Assembly: GCF_044751345.1 (NCBI RefSeq)
Contig: NZ_JBIWXY010000001.1
Location: forward strand, 496,001 to 560,000
From: Methylobacillus methanolivorans
GTDB taxonomy: Bacteria > Pseudomonadota > Gammaproteobacteria > Burkholderiales > Methylophilaceae
Direction of reading: 5' to 3'
DNA: 64,000 bases
Shown: positions 33,887 through 43,213 of the stretch, piece after piece
Layout: each line of letters begins with the position of its first letter
How positions within the stretch are numbered: position 1 is the first letter of the stretch
Made by a program: the position numbers and the translations under genes
Notes under the pieces: model-generated
Seen by the model: only the letters and a program-made list of their open reading frames with translations
Databases searched by the model: none
What the model was told of the DNA's origin: nothing

Positions 33887-35593
33887 ATGAATGATGAAAA
33901 AAAATTGACAACAAGAGATTGGCATCGGGCAGACATTATTGCTGCCGTGCGCAAGACCCAAACCAACTTACAAGCATTGTCCAGGCGACATGGCTTGTCG
34001 CGCACAACGCTGAGTAATGCTCTTTATAGCCCATGTCCTCGCTATGAGCGACTGATCGCCGAGCAAATAGGCGTGACTCCACAAACAATCTGGCCTAGCC
34101 GCTATCATCTTGATGGATCTCCCAAAAGTGGTAAGGGAGAGCGCAAGTCGGATGCATGTGACCACTATATTGGTAATGTTAGCATTGCCAGTGATTCTCG
34201 CAATCCATATCCGACCCAACCCCAGCAATTATTTGTTGCTGGCGCTTTAAATGATGAGAGGTACTGCCCCCATATCCCTGATCCTGCATATGACATGATA
34301 ACCGGCTTGCCGGGAAAACCGCTTTTTCTAGAACATCTTACCCAGTTTGTGCATTACGCCAAACAGAGTCCGGTGCGTAAGGTAGCTGTCTTGGTAGTGA
34401 AGGTCGGGCGGTTTGAACATGCGGCAGAAATATTGGGGGATAAAGCAGCTGCGGCTTTACTGAATGATATTGCACTGCGCTTGAATGAACGTATGCCGGT
34501 AGCCCATCTCAGGCGGGATGAGTTTGCCGTCTTGCACACCAGTCATGATGTGGCTGATGCCGGTGTTTTCAGGGCAGTGGAAGAAATCAAATCTGTTTTT
34601 TCCTCGCCTTTCAAGACCGACGGTGGAGAGGTGCTTCTTTCATGCAATATTGGTGCGTCAGTATACCCATGGCATGGTGATGAAAGCCAAGAGCTGCTTG
34701 CCCATGCCACTTCGGCGCTGTTGGCATGTCGCAATTTGGGTGGTCATGGTGTTCATATCTATTCCGAGCAGGCGATAGGAAGTGAGCGAGAGCATCTGTT
34801 CCTTGAGGCGGCTCTACATCGCGCATTGGAGCGGAACGAGCTTAGTCTACATTTCCAGCCGCAAATGGATGTACAGGCCAATAGCATTATTGGTGCAGAA
34901 ACCTTGCTGCGCTGGAATCAATCTGAACGAGGCATGATTTCCCCTGAATGCTTTATTCCCATCGCGGAGGAAAGCGGTCTCATCTTACCTATCGGCATCT
35001 GGACTTTGCGGCAGGTATGCAAGCGCCTGCGGGTATGGGATTTGCAGGGCATGCGGCTGGAAAGAATAGCGGTCAATATTTCTGCCAAGCAGTTCAGGGA
35101 GCCTCGCTTTGCAGGCATGGTGCAAAGCATACTGCAGGAGTTCAATGTTGACCCCGATCGCCTTGAGCTAGAGGTGACGGAGAGTCTGCTATTGGAGGAC
35201 CTTGATATCGTTGTCGGTATCATGACCGAGTTGCGCAAGCTAGGGGTTCATATTTCGCTGGATGATTTCGGCGTGGGCTATGCCAATCTTTGTTATATCA
35301 GTTGTCTGCCAGTCGATAGCATCAAGATCGACAAATCCTTTATCAGAAATATTGCTTCCGACCCTGCAAGCATGGCGATTGCCGAGGGCATTCTTGCCAT
35401 TGCCAAGCGCTTGGGGCTACGCGTGATTGCCGAAGGCGTCGAAACCCAGGAGCAGCTAGATATCCTGACTCATAGCGGCTGCCATCTGGTCCAGGGATAT
35501 TACTTCCATAAGCCCATGCCTGATCATGTTTTTTCTAAGGTGCTAGGCCATGCTTGCATGACCCGCTGCCATATCCCACTTCGTGCCAATTAG
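33887..35593 (+). CDS. Ner-like DNA-binding domain fused to degenerate GGDEF and EAL domains
   Basis: 568 residues. Residues 10-72 match the Ner/SfsB (Nlp) HTH of Mu-like phages: DWHRADIIAAVRKTQTNLQA, LSRRHGLSRTTLSNALYSPC and IGVTPQTIWPSRY. A GGDEF-fold domain (about 135-295) has LRRDEF at 208-213 in place of GGDEF, so cyclase activity is unlikely. The EAL domain (about 310-555) keeps the active residues: GAETLLRW (E338), VNISAKQF, ELEVTES, LDDFGVGYANL, IKIDKSF and AEGVET. It should cleave c-di-GMP. A c-di-GMP enzyme bearing its own phage-type DNA-binding head is unusual. It precedes the autotransporter gene. Confidence 0.88.
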   Translation: MNDEKKLTTRDWHRADIIAAVRKTQTNLQALSRRHGLSRTTLSNALYSPCPRYERLIAEQIGVTPQTIWPSRYHLDGSPKSGKGERKSDACDHYIGNVSIASDSRNPYPTQPQQLFVAGALNDERYCPHIPDPAYDMITGLPGKPLFLEHLTQFVHYAKQSPVRKVAVLVVKVGRFEHAAEILGDKAAAALLNDIALRLNERMPVAHLRRDEFAVLHTSHDVADAGVFRAVEEIKSVFSSPFKTDGGEVLLSCNIGASVYPWHGDESQELLAHATSALLACRNLGGHGVHIYSEQAIGSEREHLFLEAALHRALERNELSLHFQPQMDVQANSIIGAETLLRWNQSERGMISPECFIPIAEESGLILPIGIWTLRQVCKRLRVWDLQGMRLERIAVNISAKQFREPRFAGMVQSILQEFNVDPDRLELEVTESLLLEDLDIVVGIMTELRKLGVHISLDDFGVGYANLCYISCLPVDSIKIDKSFIRNIASDPASMAIAEGILAIAKRLGLRVIAEGVETQEQLDILTHSGCHLVQGYYFHKPMPDHVFSKVLGHACMTRCHIPLRAN

Positions 35594-35596
35594 CTT

Positions 35597-35640
35597 TGTC
35601 CGGTCGGCCTTGCCTGACCGGACAGCTTTTCCTTTTTTCA
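35597..35640 (+). terminator. Terminator after the Ner-GGDEF-EAL gene
   Basis: TGTCCGGTC (35597-35605) pairs with GACCGGACA (35616-35624) over a 10-base loop, followed by AGCTTTTCCTTTTTTC. It separates the fusion gene from the autotransporter, so the two are not simply co-transcribed, although read-through is possible. Confidence 0.75.
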
Positions 35641-35670
35641 CTCATTCATCAATCCTAAGGGGGGACTACG

Positions 35671-38600
35671 GTGAATAACACTTATAAAACAATATGGAAT
35701 GCTGCCCGTCTGATGTATCTGGTGGTGTCAGAGGCAGTTGGTGGCCAAGGCGGGCGAGGGCTGCTTGCCAGCAGTATGATGGCTGCTGGGCTGTTATATG
35801 CCGGGGGGCATGCTGCAATAGCGCTGGCGGATTCCACGGTATATACCCCTTACGAAGTGAACATGAATCCATCCGCCTGGACACAGGATAGAGGCGGAAG
35901 TCCCGCATTGGCCTTGGTCGAGTGGGAAGGGCGCGATGCGTTGAAATTGTCGGTTAATCCTCCGGCCACAACTGATTCCTTCAATAATTGGCAGGGTTAT
36001 TCTCAGCGCACCACGGTTTCCGCTGGCGCTTCTTTCCTGCGTGGCGACTTGTGGATCAATAGCGATTGGCAAACTGGCACTTCGACTGATTTTGTCAACA
36101 CCGGTATGTGGGGCAGTGCCATGCCAGAATCAGTGGTGGCGGCAGGCAGCTATGTGAACAATGAGGCTGCATTTCCCATCATTCATTTCAGTAACCAGGA
36201 CGGTATGGGCCATTTGCGCGTCTGGGATGAAGGTGAATGGGTGGATTTGCTGCAAACCGCCAGCCTGATCAATTACGGAAGCTGGAATACTTTGGATTTG
36301 AGGCTGCTGCCTGCTGAAAATCTGATCGAGTATTACTTCAATGGTGAGCTGGTGTATTCATGGAATCCACCTGAGACAACTAGCGGTACGCCATCGCAAT
36401 TCTGGGCCATGTATCTCAAGGCCAGGAATAACGGCGTCACGGTCTTTGATACCTATTGGTCGAGATTGCTGGCTGGGCAGGTGTATGTCAATGGCGATAT
36501 CGTCGGCAATACCAGCGGTGATGTCGCTGTCGATGCTGGTGCCATAGCGCAGGTGGCTTCCGGGGCGACTATTGCAGGCACCTTGTTGGCAGAGGGAAGT
36601 ACAACACAGCAGGCTGGTGCTAATTTTGCTGGCAGTGCGGTTGTCACTGGTAGTTTGATCGGCGATAACGCTAGTTTTGTGTTCAGTAGCAATGGCAATG
36701 ATGTCGTTAGCATTGAGGGTAATGTCGAGCTGGAAAATGGGGCATCTGCCACTGGTGGTAGCAGTACGCAACCTATCCAGGTTGGCGGCAACATCAAGCT
36801 TGATGGCGCAACTTTGGGGGGTAGTTGGCAGGTGGAGCATGGCTATCTCAGCGCTGCGAACGATTCGGTAGCTTTGCTCAATGCGAGCCATTTCAGTGGC
36901 ACGGTGGATGGAGCGGCGAATGGCGTTGTGAAATCTGATGCCAGCGGTATTGTCATGAGTGGTGGCTCAGTGAGCAATGCTGGCACCGGCAGTGCGGTAG
37001 TGGCTGTGTCTGGTGGCAGTTATGAAGGTTTTGGCGTGGATATTGCCACGACAGGCGCTGGTGCTTATGGTGCGTCTGCTTATAGCGCAGGCGAGGTCAC
37101 TCTGCATGGAGGTAGCGTACAAACGTCAGGGCAGGCCGCTCATGGTCTTGTTGCTGATGGCAGTGGCAGTGTGGTCGAGGCGACGGATACCGAGATTAGC
37201 GTAGCAGGTAGCCGTGCTTATGGTGCCAATGCCAGCAATGGCGGTCAGGTTAACCTGGAGGGAGTGATCATTAACCAGAGTAACTTGGGTGCTTACGGAC
37301 GTGGCGTGAGTGCGACGGGTACTGGTTCCAGTGTCACCGCAAATAACACCGAGATCATCATTAGCGGGACTGGCACCAATGGCAGTGATGCACCTGTTGG
37401 CGCGGTTGCCACCCGTGGCGCCAGCGTAGTGCTGGAAAATAGCACCATTAGCATGATAGGCAGCAACCGTAGCTATGGTGTGCGTGCTGATAGTGGCGGT
37501 AGCGCGACGATTAACGGTGTGCAGGTTTCTACTATCGGTACAAACTCTCATGCTGTATTGGCTTGGGCTGCGACTAGTGGTGATACGGTAGGGCAGGAAA
37601 CGGCAGTCAATATCAATGGTGTGCGTATCTTGACCAGTGGCGAGAACTCCTACGGCCTGTTTGCGCAAAATTCTGGGGCCCAGATAGAAGCGGCCAATAT
37701 TACTATCACGACCACGGGTGCAATTGGTCGCGGTTTATATGCCTACAACGGAGGCCAACTCGAGGCGACGACAGGTGTGATCAATACCTCGGGTGATGAT
37801 GCTGTTGGCATACAGTCTAGTGGTGCGCAGTCCTTGATCCACGCGAGCGGGATAGCTGTTACGACTAGTGGTGAACGTGCCCTCGGAATATCAGCTGGCT
37901 GGCCTGATGGTGCTGAAGGCACCGTGGTGTTCGATCATGGCAGTATCATCACTTCGGGGCAAGATGCTTATGGGGCATCAGCGATCTTGGGTGGCTTGGT
38001 GCGCTTGCAGACTTCATCTGTCGTGACGACGGCAAGCAATGTGGCAGCGGCGTTTGCTACGGCTGGCGGTCAGCTTGAGATCAGCGGCTCTAGCCTGACC
38101 TCCCAGCAGGGAGCCGGCATTTATCTGCTGAATAATGCCACTGCTACATTGGTTGGTACTCATGTCAGTGCCGCTGGAGCTTCCATTTTGTCTGAGTTGA
38201 CTGAGGCAGGGCAGGTGCAGAATATCCTGGTGGGCGCAGGTTCGGTGCTGACGCAGAATAACGGCGTGCTATTACAGGTTAATCGCAACGATGACGGGTT
38301 GGATGGCATTATTAACCTTACGCTTGCCAATGGCTCGGTATCCAGCGGCGATATTGTCGACCTCGATGGCGTGGAAGCAGGCCGCACTGGCCTGACTAAT
38401 CTCGTGGTTGGTGCTGGTGCGCAGTGGATAGGCGTAGTCAGGGGCATACATGATGTGAGCGCGGAAGATGGTGCTACCGTGGTCAATACCGATGGCAGCC
38501 CGATTGTAGGTAGCGTCAGTGGGGGAGAGGGTACAACTATTGTCTTCACTAACGGTGCAGATATTGAGGGCGGTGTCGTGGCAGGCTCCGGTTCTACCGT

Positions 38601-40566
38601 TAATTTTACTGGTACGACAACCATTGCTCAAAGTGTGGCAAGCGATGGTGCAAGCTACACGTTTAATGGCGATACCAACATTGGCAGCAATGTCAGCGCC
38701 ACTGACCATGCTCAATTGCAATTTAATGGCACCAGCACGACGGTGGCAGGTGGGGTCTCAAGCAGCGATAGCACCGCCCTGCAATTTAACAGCAGTACAA
38801 CCACCATCGGTGGCGAGCTTCACCTTACTGGCGCATCCTCCGCAGTGTTCAACGGTGCGGTCAGCATTGATGGTGTCGTGAATGCAAACCAGAGCGTCCT
38901 GACCTTTGCTAGCGCCACGACGTTGAATCATGGGTTGACTGCCGAAGGTGCGCAGGTGTTGTTCAGCCGCACTGCGGCGACCACGATTACTGGAGATGTA
39001 AGTCTCAGCCAGGGTGCGGTGACGCATGGCGGCACCATTGCCACGCCTATCGTGGTCACAGGTAATGCGGTTGTTGATACGAGCGCCACTCTGGGGGGGA
39101 ACTTCATCTTTAGTGGCACACTGACTGGTAGTGGCACCATAGGCCCAGGTAACTCTGTTGGCACCCAAACTTATGGATCAGTTGCAGGTTTTAGCGGTAC
39201 TTATGTTGCGGAAGTTAACGCTGCTGGTCAGTCTGACTTGGTGCATATTACCGATACCGGGGTTTCCAATCTGGGCGGCATCACACTGGCCGTGACGCAG
39301 GAAAACGGTAATGGCGGCTATTTGCTAAACCATCGCTACACCATTTTGACGACTGACGGTACCTTGGGCACGCCGTTTTCCTCCAGCTCATGGACGGGTG
39401 GCGGATTGGTTAGCCTCAACACTTTTTATAATCTCGATAATGTTGAAGTCAGTCTGTCCATTGACCAAGCCGCGGTTGATAACGTGCAATCCAGCCTGAA
39501 CCGCAATCAACGGGCGGTGCTTGGCGGCGCTTTAATGGTGGCCGGCAGCAACTCGTTCCTTGATGCCGCACTGCAACAGCAGGATACTGCGGCTGCATTG
39601 GATCAATTGTCGGGCGAGATCCATGCCTCAGCGCGCAATACCTTGATCGAAGACAGTCGTTTTGTACGCAATGCAGCTTTGGATCGCGTGCGCCAGGCAT
39701 TTGGCTCAGTCGCCGCTCTGGGCAACAATAGTACCGTGGATGGCGGGGCTTATACCGCCTGGACGCAGGCAGTTGGCAATTGGGGACACGATAGCGGTAC
39801 CCAGAATGCAGCACGGTTGAGCCGACGTACTGGAGGATTATTGTTTGGTGCAGATACTCAATTGAGCAATCGCTGGCGGGTGGGTGCCTTGGGTGGATAT
39901 ACCGACAGTAACCAAAGCCTGAGTGACAGGCGCTCTTCTGCCAGCGTACGCAGTTATCACCTGGGTGTTTACGGCGGAACAGAATGGGATCAGCTTAGCC
40001 TCAGGCTCGGGGCTAGTCATAGCTGGCATGACATCAGCACGCAACGCAATGTGGCTTTTTCTGGGCTTTCAGCACAAAGCAAATCTGACTACGATGGCCG
40101 CACCTTGCAAGGTTTCGCTGATGTAGGCTATCGCCTGGATGCTGGTCGCTTGGCGTTGGAACCATTTATTACGCTGGCACATGTTTACGTGCATACCGAT
40201 GCTTTCCAGGAAAAACAAGGTGCCGCACTACATGGCCGCAGTCAGGGCACGGATACGACCTTTACCACGCTGGGACTACGCGTAGCACAGCAGTTAGGGC
40301 AGAGACAAGGTAGTGCCGTTTTGCGTGGCTCGCTAGCTTGGCGTACTGCCAGTGGCGATACCAGCGAGCGTGCCCAACTTGCATTTACCGGCGGAGATGT
40401 GTTTTCCATCTCTGGTACGCCAGTGCGGCGTGAGAGTGTGGTGCTCGATGCCGGGGTCGATATCTATGCGACAGACCGCGTCAACCTGAGCTTCTCCTAT
40501 CTCGGGCAATATGCATCCAGGGCGGAGGATCATAGCGTTCGTGCGAATCTGAGTTGGCAGTTCTAA
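35671..40566 (+). CDS. Large autotransporter (type Va) with ESPR signal and pertactin-like repeats
   Basis: 1631 residues with a GTG start (AAGGGGGGAC upstream). It opens with an extended signal peptide region, MNNTYKTIWNAARLMYLVV, then a hydrophobic core. The passenger (about 50-1270) begins with a lectin-like segment and continues as a beta-helix built of imperfect 20-25-residue repeats around TTSG..AYG..A..GG (for example TSGENSYGLFAQNSG). A linker with QSSLNRNQRAVLGGALM precedes the 12-strand barrel (about 1370-1631, TDTQLSNRWRVGALGGYT-like), ending in the terminal F of SWQF. An outer-membrane adhesin is predicted. Confidence 0.92.
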   Translation: MNNTYKTIWNAARLMYLVVSEAVGGQGGRGLLASSMMAAGLLYAGGHAAIALADSTVYTPYEVNMNPSAWTQDRGGSPALALVEWEGRDALKLSVNPPATTDSFNNWQGYSQRTTVSAGASFLRGDLWINSDWQTGTSTDFVNTGMWGSAMPESVVAAGSYVNNEAAFPIIHFSNQDGMGHLRVWDEGEWVDLLQTASLINYGSWNTLDLRLLPAENLIEYYFNGELVYSWNPPETTSGTPSQFWAMYLKARNNGVTVFDTYWSRLLAGQVYVNGDIVGNTSGDVAVDAGAIAQVASGATIAGTLLAEGSTTQQAGANFAGSAVVTGSLIGDNASFVFSSNGNDVVSIEGNVELENGASATGGSSTQPIQVGGNIKLDGATLGGSWQVEHGYLSAANDSVALLNASHFSGTVDGAANGVVKSDASGIVMSGGSVSNAGTGSAVVAVSGGSYEGFGVDIATTGAGAYGASAYSAGEVTLHGGSVQTSGQAAHGLVADGSGSVVEATDTEISVAGSRAYGANASNGGQVNLEGVIINQSNLGAYGRGVSATGTGSSVTANNTEIIISGTGTNGSDAPVGAVATRGASVVLENSTISMIGSNRSYGVRADSGGSATINGVQVSTIGTNSHAVLAWAATSGDTVGQETAVNINGVRILTSGENSYGLFAQNSGAQIEAANITITTTGAIGRGLYAYNGGQLEATTGVINTSGDDAVGIQSSGAQSLIHASGIAVTTSGERALGISAGWPDGAEGTVVFDHGSIITSGQDAYGASAILGGLVRLQTSSVVTTASNVAAAFATAGGQLEISGSSLTSQQGAGIYLLNNATATLVGTHVSAAGASILSELTEAGQVQNILVGAGSVLTQNNGVLLQVNRNDDGLDGIINLTLANGSVSSGDIVDLDGVEAGRTGLTNLVVGAGAQWIGVVRGIHDVSAEDGATVVNTDGSPIVGSVSGGEGTTIVFTNGADIEGGVVAGSGSTVNFTGTTTIAQSVASDGASYTFNGDTNIGSNVSATDHAQLQFNGTSTTVAGGVSSSDSTALQFNSSTTTIGGELHLTGASSAVFNGAVSIDGVVNANQSVLTFASATTLNHGLTAEGAQVLFSRTAATTITGDVSLSQGAVTHGGTIATPIVVTGNAVVDTSATLGGNFIFSGTLTGSGTIGPGNSVGTQTYGSVAGFSGTYVAEVNAAGQSDLVHITDTGVSNLGGITLAVTQENGNGGYLLNHRYTILTTDGTLGTPFSSSSWTGGGLVSLNTFYNLDNVEVSLSIDQAAVDNVQSSLNRNQRAVLGGALMVAGSNSFLDAALQQQDTAAALDQLSGEIHASARNTLIEDSRFVRNAALDRVRQAFGSVAALGNNSTVDGGAYTAWTQAVGNWGHDSGTQNAARLSRRTGGLLFGADTQLSNRWRVGALGGYTDSNQSLSDRRSSASVRSYHLGVYGGTEWDQLSLRLGASHSWHDISTQRNVAFSGLSAQSKSDYDGRTLQGFADVGYRLDAGRLALEPFITLAHVYVHTDAFQEKQGAALHGRSQGTDTTFTTLGLRVAQQLGQRQGSAVLRGSLAWRTASGDTSERAQLAFTGGDVFSISGTPVRRESVVLDAGVDIYATDRVNLSFSYLGQYASRAEDHSVRANLSWQF

Positions 40567-40597
40567 TGACATCTGCTTGAGTATTTACATCACCAAT

Positions 40598-40628
40598 AAA
40601 AAAGCCTGCTTGAAGCAGGCTTTTTTAT
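40598..40628. terminator. Bidirectional terminator, autotransporter/aspartate aminotransferase
   Basis: AAAAAAGCCTGCTT is followed directly by GAAGCAGGCTTTTTT. This gives a GC-rich stem with A and T runs, active in both directions between convergent genes. Confidence 0.88.
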
Positions 40629-40649
40629 ACTGATTTATTTTACTTCGAC

Positions 40650-41843
40650 TTAAGCCAAGGCTCGCTCGATACGTGCAAGCGCGTTTTTCAGGTTGTCCAT
40701 CGAGGTTGCGAAAGAAATACGGAAGTAACCTTCTGCACCAAATGCTGAGCCAGGTACGACGGCAACGCCTTCTTGTTCCAGCAGGTATTCGGAAAGGGCC
40801 ATGTCATTGGCAGCCTTGATTTTGCCTGCAGCGAACAAATTGTTGATCGCTTCGCGAGCATCTGGGAAAGCATAGAAGGCACCACCTGCCTTGATACATT
40901 TCAGGCCCTTCATTTCGTTGAAGCGTCGGACGACAAATTCATGGCGTTCGCGGAAGGCTTCCAACATGGGGGTGATGCACTCCTGCGGGCCTTCCAGTGC
41001 GGCTTGTGCCGCTACTTGCGAGATAGAGGCAGGGTTGGACGTTGATTGTGATTGCAGGATTTCCATGGCCTTGATGATATGGGCAGGGCCAGCGGCATAA
41101 CCAATGCGCCAGCCAGTCATGGAGTAAGCCTTGGAAACGCCATTCAGCACAATGCAGCGATCCTTGAGCTCTGGGGTAGCATTGAGGATGTTGTAGAACT
41201 GTTCGCCAGTCAGGTTGACGTGTTCATACATATCATCCGTCGCTACTAGCACATGAGGATGCTTTTTCAATACTTCACCCAGCGCCTTCAGCTCATCCAG
41301 CGAGTAGACTGCGCCGGTAGGGTTGGAGGGCGAGTTGATCATGAATAGCTTGGTGTTTGGGGTGATTGCCGCTTCCAGTTGTGCAGCCGTAAGCTTGAAG
41401 CCTTGCTCAATACCGCACTCAATGATCACTGGTTTGGCACCTGCCACCAAGGCGATATCAGCATAAGAAACCCAGTAAGGAGCAGGTACGATGACTTCAT
41501 CGCCTGGGTTCAGCACTGCAAGGGCAAGGTTAAAAATACATTGCTTGCCACCCACGCCGACGATCACTTCTTTGTCAGTATAGTCAAAGCCGTTCTCGTT
41601 CTTGAACTTGGCAACAATGGCTTTTTTCAGGCCGGGAATGCCAGCAACGGGGGTGTATTTGGTAAAGCCCTGATCAATCGCTTTTTTTGCAGCGTCTTTA
41701 ATATGCTGTGGAGTATCGAAATCCGGTTCACCTGCACCCAAGCCAATAATGTCACGGCCTTCTGCCTTGAGTTTTGCGGCACGGGCGGTGACAGCCAAGG
41801 TGGGTGATTCTTTGATGGATTGAACGCGCTGCGAGAGTTCCAA
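40650..41843 (-). CDS. aspC: Aspartate aminotransferase (class I, subgroup Ib)
   Basis: 397 residues, PLP-dependent, interconverting aspartate and 2-oxoglutarate with oxaloacetate and glutamate. The family opening is IIGLGAGEPDFDTPQHIKDA. The PLP Lys is in VLNGVSKAYSMTGWRIGYAA, the substrate-binding Arg in GYFRISFATS, and NSPSNPTGAVYS also matches. The start is TTG at 41841-41843: an in-frame TAG lies two codons upstream, and no ATG precedes the conserved MELSQRVQSIKESPT-type N-terminus. AGGA lies about ten bases upstream. Subgroup Ib enzymes of this type sometimes also use prephenate. Confidence 0.93.
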   Translation of the reverse strand: MELSQRVQSIKESPTLAVTARAAKLKAEGRDIIGLGAGEPDFDTPQHIKDAAKKAIDQGFTKYTPVAGIPGLKKAIVAKFKNENGFDYTDKEVIVGVGGKQCIFNLALAVLNPGDEVIVPAPYWVSYADIALVAGAKPVIIECGIEQGFKLTAAQLEAAITPNTKLFMINSPSNPTGAVYSLDELKALGEVLKKHPHVLVATDDMYEHVNLTGEQFYNILNATPELKDRCIVLNGVSKAYSMTGWRIGYAAGPAHIIKAMEILQSQSTSNPASISQVAAQAALEGPQECITPMLEAFRERHEFVVRRFNEMKGLKCIKAGGAFYAFPDAREAINNLFAAGKIKAANDMALSEYLLEQEGVAVVPGSAFGAEGYFRISFATSMDNLKNALARIERALA

Positions 41844-42044
41844 GATCTAAAATCCTATAGATAAATAATGAAGACGACGGCAAAACGTTAATTTTACTCA
41901 CATTATCCATAATGCGGAATATGAAGCTGCACGATATTTTGCCGGGAGAGGTGCATATGTGAGCTTGCGGCAAGCTTTGAAGGGCTCGCCCTGAGTTGCC
42001 AACACTTTGGCGTTGTGGATGTTATTTACACTGCCAGCCAGGCA

Positions 42045-43097
42045 TTAAGGGCTAGCAGATGTTGGCTGAGCCGGTGTCGCAGGGCAATCCGAGGAGCAAG
42101 CAGTGGCTTTGCGTAGCTCCATCGCTAATTTCTCGCTGATACGACTGAGCGATTGCTCCATGGCCTGGGCTTCGGCCTGATTGCCTTGTTGTGCAGCAAG
42201 TAGGCCGAGGCGGAACATGGCATCCGTGTTTTGTGGGTCCAACGTCAGGGCATGTTGATAGCTGACTTCAGCAGCCTGAGCCTGCTTGAGTTGTTCTTGT
42301 GCATAGCCCAGCTCATACCATGCCTCGCTATTGTCCGGTTCGGCTGCTGTCCATTGAGAAGCCACTTGGAGTAAAGCAGGCCAGTTTTGCTGGATTTCGG
42401 GCATTGCTATCATTAGGAAATAAAGTCGTGACTGCTCTGTGGCTTCCCATAAGGTTTGCCCGATCAGCGGAAATCGTGTTTGCGGCTGGCGCATTTCCAC
42501 TTGCTTTAACCATTCGATAGGCAGGGCATAGTAATAAGCTTGGCGCCCTAGTGTCTTGAACGTATTGATACCAATCAATTCACCAGCCTCGTTGTATAGG
42601 CCACTGCCACTGGCACCTAGGGCAAAGCGTGCGCTGCTACGGATGATGTGGGCATCATCCAAGGCGTAGAGGGACTTGACGTTTCCTGCCGAGATTAATG
42701 GCGCGGCTACTCCGTTAGAGTGTCCGATGGCAATGACTTGCTCGCCTTTCTTCAATGCATTGCTTGATCCTAGAGTCACGGGCTTGAAGGGAAGGGGATC
42801 TGTGTGCAGAAGGCAGAGGTCGTGCCAGACGTCTGCCTGTACAGACTGCACGTGATAAACATCTTCGCCTCTTGATATCCAGGGCTTGCCGGATTCACGG
42901 AGTACATGACAATTGGTCAATACTTTATCACTGGCGACGACGATGCCAGAGCCGTAGCCGAGGCCTCCATCGGTGCGATAGGCACGGACCATCACAGTAG
43001 AGAAGAATGGTTCTATGAGTTTTTCCCGGTCAATAGCCCAGGCAGAGGTAGTCGGAAAAAATAACCATGGCACGGCAAACAGCAGCAGATAAGGCAT
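42045..43097 (-). CDS. Exported trypsin-like serine protease with C-terminal TPR repeats
   Basis: 350 residues with signal peptide MPYLLLFAVPWLFFPTTSAWA. A chymotrypsin-fold domain carries the catalytic triad H64 (LTNCHVL), D93 (WHDLCLL) and S163 (GASGSGL). Two TPR units (about 235-310, PDNSEAWYELGYAQEQLKQA and DPQNTDAMFRLGLLAAQQGN) follow, and a Pro/Ala-rich tail ends the protein. It lacks PDZ domains, so it is not a DegP-type protease. The fusion of S1-like protease and TPR suggests substrate recruitment in the periplasm. Likely monocistronic, divergent from uvrB. Confidence 0.82.
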   Translation of the reverse strand: MPYLLLFAVPWLFFPTTSAWAIDREKLIEPFFSTVMVRAYRTDGGLGYGSGIVVASDKVLTNCHVLRESGKPWISRGEDVYHVQSVQADVWHDLCLLHTDPLPFKPVTLGSSNALKKGEQVIAIGHSNGVAAPLISAGNVKSLYALDDAHIIRSSARFALGASGSGLYNEAGELIGINTFKTLGRQAYYYALPIEWLKQVEMRQPQTRFPLIGQTLWEATEQSRLYFLMIAMPEIQQNWPALLQVASQWTAAEPDNSEAWYELGYAQEQLKQAQAAEVSYQHALTLDPQNTDAMFRLGLLAAQQGNQAEAQAMEQSLSRISEKLAMELRKATACSSDCPATPAQPTSASP

Positions 43098-43213
43098 ATT
43101 CGCTCCAGGCTAAACCAGGAAAAAGATGCAACATGCTGGAAAGAAGCTCAGTAACAGGCGCGTAGAAGGGTCTGGCCTGTTAAAATCCTGATTCCTTCTC
43201 CTAGGTGATTGAT

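Noticed and set aside
33887..35593. Annotation as an active diguanylate cyclase
   Set aside because: The GGDEF motif reads RRDEF; only the EAL domain keeps its catalytic residues.
36960..38100. Repeated sequence in the autotransporter that might suggest a CRISPR or tandem-repeat array
   Set aside because: The repeats are protein-level beta-helix rungs with imperfect DNA repeats and an unbroken reading frame.
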